DNA of 8,965 nucleotides from positions 1 to 8,965 of the forward strand of contig CBIFWW010000132.1 in the NCBI GenBank assembly GCA_966186435.1, in the 5' to 3' direction. The DNA comes from CBIFWW01 sp966186435 (GTDB lineage Bacteria; Pseudomonadota; Gammaproteobacteria; Enterobacterales; Enterobacteriaceae). The position numbers were made by a program, and so were the translations under genes. Below the pieces are notes generated by a model that worked only from the letters and a program-made list of their open reading frames with translations, made no database searches and had not been told where the DNA came from. Shown here piece by piece: positions 7,175-8,965 of this stretch (position 1 is its first letter; each line of letters opens with the position of its first letter).

Positions 7175-7202
7175 GCCACAGTGTCAGACTGTGCGCTGTG
7201 GC
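7175..7202 (+). repeat. Hairpin with two alternative pairings after citS
   Basis: GCCACAG (7175-7181) pairs perfectly with CTGTGGC (7196-7202). The same 5' arm can instead form CACAGT (7177-7182) with ACTGTG (7188-7193) around a five-base loop. The two are mutually exclusive. No T run follows, so it is not a standard terminator. It might stabilise the citS transcript end or be a processing site, lowering oad expression relative to citS. That role is inference. Confidence 0.5.
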
Positions 7203-7210
7203 TTACCTCT

Positions 7211-7308
7211 TGCGCGGTAACGGCACCCGGAACGGGTCAAAGGACTTAACGCGGTCCTTCTCCTTAGTTGACCTGCCGGGAGGGATAGGGCTACGCCGTT
7301 ACCGTGCA
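7211..7308 (+). repeat. Long foldable intergenic element between citS and oadG
   Basis: Nested perfect inverted repeats span 98 bases. Positions 7211-7224 pair with 7295-7308 (14 pairs, one G-U; core CGGTAACGGC/GCCGTTACCG). CCCGG 7226-7230 pairs with CCGGG 7276-7280, GGTCAA 7235-7240 with TTGACC 7268-7273, and AGGAC 7241-7245 with GTCCT 7254-7258 around an eight-base loop. Unpaired strands at 7259-7267 and 7281-7294 are asymmetric and purine-rich on the latter side (GAGGGATAGGG). A small alternative hairpin, ACCCG-GAA-CGGGT at 7225-7237, competes with the main fold. It ends 25 bases before oadG, and no T run follows. It could be a structured mRNA element, a processing site or a repeated palindromic intergenic element. 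It does not match ERIC or REP sequences as I know them. Confidence 0.6.
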
Positions 7309-7333
7309 TCCTTAAAAGTTTTGAGGGATCACT

Positions 7334-7588
7334 ATGACTGATGCACAACTCGTAGGAGAAGGTTTGCGGCTAATGATGCTGGGTATGGGCTTTGTTGTGC
7401 TGTTCCTGATGACACTGATTGCCGCTATCCAGGCCATGTCTTGGGCGCTCGCCCGCTACTGCCCCGTGCCGATACCGGCTTCCTCCCCCTCGGCTTTAGC
7501 GGCAGGCCAAGACCTGACACCGGTCATCGCCGCCGCGCTTTATCATCACCGCCGCCTTCATGGCGACCTGACAGGAAATAAAAAATGA
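7334..7588 (+). CDS. oadG: Oxaloacetate decarboxylase gamma subunit OadG
   Basis: OadG is the small membrane-anchored subunit that holds the Na+-pumping oxaloacetate decarboxylase together and accelerates the carboxyltransfer step. The 84-residue protein (83 in Klebsiella as recalled) has one hydrophobic helix at about 12-34, a Pro/Ala/Ser-rich linker (44-58), and a C-terminal tail that binds OadA, with DLTPVIAAALYHHRRLH at 60-76. His71, His72, His76 and Asp60 are candidates for the Zn2+ ligands known in the family, although the Asp-to-His spacing differs from what I recall. GAGGGA lies upstream of the ATG at a normal distance. Its stop overlaps the oadA start by four bases (ATGA), indicating coupled translation. 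Confidence 0.93.
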   Translation: MTDAQLVGEGLRLMMLGMGFVVLFLMTLIAAIQAMSWALARYCPVPIPASSPSALAAGQDLTPVIAAALYHHRRLHGDLTGNKK

Positions 7589-8965
7589 CAATTGCCATAA
7601 CGGACGTGGTGCTGCGAGATGCCCACCAGTCGCTTTTTGCCACCCGCTTGCGCCTGGAAGATATGCTGCCGGTCTGCGCTCAGCTCGATGATATTGGCTA
7701 CGGATCCCTTGAATGTTGGGGTGGTGCGACATTCGATGCCTGCATCCGTTTTCTGGGCGAAGACCCCTGGGTACGGCTTCGCGAACTCAAACGCGCGCTC
7801 CCCAAAACCCCGCTGCAAATGCTACTGCGCGGGCAAAATCTACTGGGCTATCGGCACTATGCCGATGACGTAGTTGAAAAGTTTGTTGAGCGGGCAGTAC
7901 ACAATGGCATGAATATTTTCCGGGTGTTTGATGCCATGAACGACCCGCGCAATATGGCCGCCGCCCTGGGTGCCGTGCGCCGCCAGGGCGGTCACGCACA
8001 AGGCACGCTCAGCTACACTACCAGCCCGGTTCACGGGCTACAGATATGGCTTGATCTCACGGAGCAACTGTTGGAAATCGGCGTGGATTCCATCGCCATC
8101 AAGGACATGTCCGGTATTTTGACCCCCTTCAAGGCCGCCGAGCTGGTGAGTGAAATTAAAAAGCGCTACTCGGTTCCTCTGCACTTGCATGCCCACGCTA
8201 CTACCGGGCTGGCGGAAATGACGCTGCTTAAAGCCATTGAAGCGGGGGTAGACAGTGTCGACACGGCCATAGGCTCCATGAGCGGTACCTACGGGCATCC
8301 GTCTACCGAGGCCATCGTCTCCACGCTGGCAGGCACCCCCTATGACACCGGTTTGGATTTAGCCAAATTGGAGGCTTTATCCGGGCAATGGCGCGCCATC
8401 CGCCAAAAATATGCCGCCTTTGAAGGCCAACTAAAGGGCACCGACAGCCGTATCCTGGTCGCCCAAGTTCCGGGCGGGATGTTGACTAACCTGGAAAACC
8501 AGCTCAAGCAGCAGAATGCCACCGATAAGCTCGACCAAGTATTGGCAGAAATTCCTCGAGTACGTGAAGACCTCGGCTTTATCCCGCTAGTGACGCCGAC
8601 TTCCCAAATCGTTGGTACCCAGGCCGTGCTAAACGTGCTCTCCGGGCAGCGCTACCACACCATCGCAAAAGAGACTGCCAACATTTTAAGAGGCGAGTAT
8701 GGCCGCACCCCAGCGCCGGTTGATGCTGTGCTACAGGCCCAGGTATTAAACGGGGGCACTCCCGTCACCTGCCGTCCCGCCGATTTACTGCCGCCGGAAC
8801 TCAGCACGCTGGAAGCCGATGTATTGGGCCGCGCTAAAGAAAAGGGGCTGATACTGAGCAACTACCCGATTGAAGATGTGCTTACCGTGGCGCTGTTCCC
8901 ACAGCCGGGGATGAATTTCCTGGAAAACCGGGGCAACGCCGCCGCATTTGAACCCGCCCCAGGGC
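7585..8965 (+). CDS. oadA: Oxaloacetate decarboxylase alpha subunit OadA (3' end missing)
   Basis: OadA is the cytoplasmic carboxyltransferase and biotin carrier that moves the carboxyl group of oxaloacetate to biotin, releasing pyruvate. OadB (beyond the window) then decarboxylates the carboxybiotin and exports Na+. The window gives 460 codons of about 595, all open. Residues 5-270 form the carboxyltransferase barrel, with DVVLRDAHQSLFATR at 7-21 (metal ligand Asp12), the catalytic Lys173 in AIKDMSGILTP, and metal-binding His202 and His204 in PLHLHAHATTGL. The conserved PYC/OADA region follows, with GTDSRILVAQVPGGMLTNLE at 285-304 and LVTPTSQIVGTQAV at 335-348. The biotin domain with its MKM lysine is past the edge. 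The start ATG overlaps the oadG stop and follows AGGA (7572-7575) nine bases upstream. Confidence 0.96.
   Translation, partial: MTIAITDVVLRDAHQSLFATRLRLEDMLPVCAQLDDIGYGSLECWGGATFDACIRFLGEDPWVRLRELKRALPKTPLQMLLRGQNLLGYRHYADDVVEKFVERAVHNGMNIFRVFDAMNDPRNMAAALGAVRRQGGHAQGTLSYTTSPVHGLQIWLDLTEQLLEIGVDSIAIKDMSGILTPFKAAELVSEIKKRYSVPLHLHAHATTGLAEMTLLKAIEAGVDSVDTAIGSMSGTYGHPSTEAIVSTLAGTPYDTGLDLAKLEALSGQWRAIRQKYAAFEGQLKGTDSRILVAQVPGGMLTNLENQLKQQNATDKLDQVLAEIPRVREDLGFIPLVTPTSQIVGTQAVLNVLSGQRYHTIAKETANILRGEYGRTPAPVDAVLQAQVLNGGTPVTCRPADLLPPELSTLEADVLGRAKEKGLILSNYPIEDVLTVALFPQPGMNFLENRGNAAAFEPAPG

Noticed and set aside
7211..7308. ERIC or REP repeat identity for the citS-oadG element
   Set aside because: The stem sequences do not match the ERIC core or REP consensus as I know them, so it is left unnamed.
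1..8965. CRISPR array, tRNA/rRNA genes, insertion sequences
   Set aside because: No regularly spaced direct repeats, cloverleaf or rRNA-like sequence, or transposase reading frame was seen.

Overview
The window holds most of an anaerobic citrate-fermentation locus of an enterobacterium (Klebsiella/Citrobacter/Salmonella-like). The evidence is the gene content, the close match of CitS and the lyase subunits to the Klebsiella pneumoniae proteins as I remember them, and the moderate GC content with Enterobacterales-style ribosome-binding sites. I cannot fix the genus from sequence alone.

Layout. Positions 1 to about 150 are a foreign-looking, very high-GC fragment (101 of 150 bases G or C). Its minus strand reads as part of an actinobacterial-type repeat or adhesin-like protein, and it meets the enterobacterial DNA abruptly. 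Positions 151-323 are an AT-richer gap with a weak terminator candidate for the lyase operon. Positions 324-5494 (minus strand) are the citrate lyase operon, transcribed citC-citD-citE-citF-citX-citG with tight or overlapping junctions. Positions 5495-5826 are a divergent control region with a long AT-rich inverted repeat, a good CRP site and a -10 box. Positions 5827-8965 (plus strand) carry citS, a 166-base gap with strong RNA-folding potential, oadG, and oadA, which runs off the end. oadB, and probably citAB, would be expected beyond the right edge.

How the genes work together. CitS imports citrate with Na+. Citrate lyase (CitD acyl carrier, CitE lyase, CitF transferase) cleaves it to acetate and oxaloacetate. 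CitG and CitX make and attach the phosphoribosyl-dephospho-CoA prosthetic group to CitD, and CitC acetylates it. The oxaloacetate decarboxylase complex (OadG, OadA and the missing OadB) converts oxaloacetate to pyruvate and pumps Na+ out.

The main anomalies are an in-frame TAA that splits citF, the probable chimeric left end, a paired AT-rich operator between citC and citS, and a roughly 98-base foldable element between citS and oadG. The genes themselves belong to a well-known pathway, and I see no new enzymatic system here.
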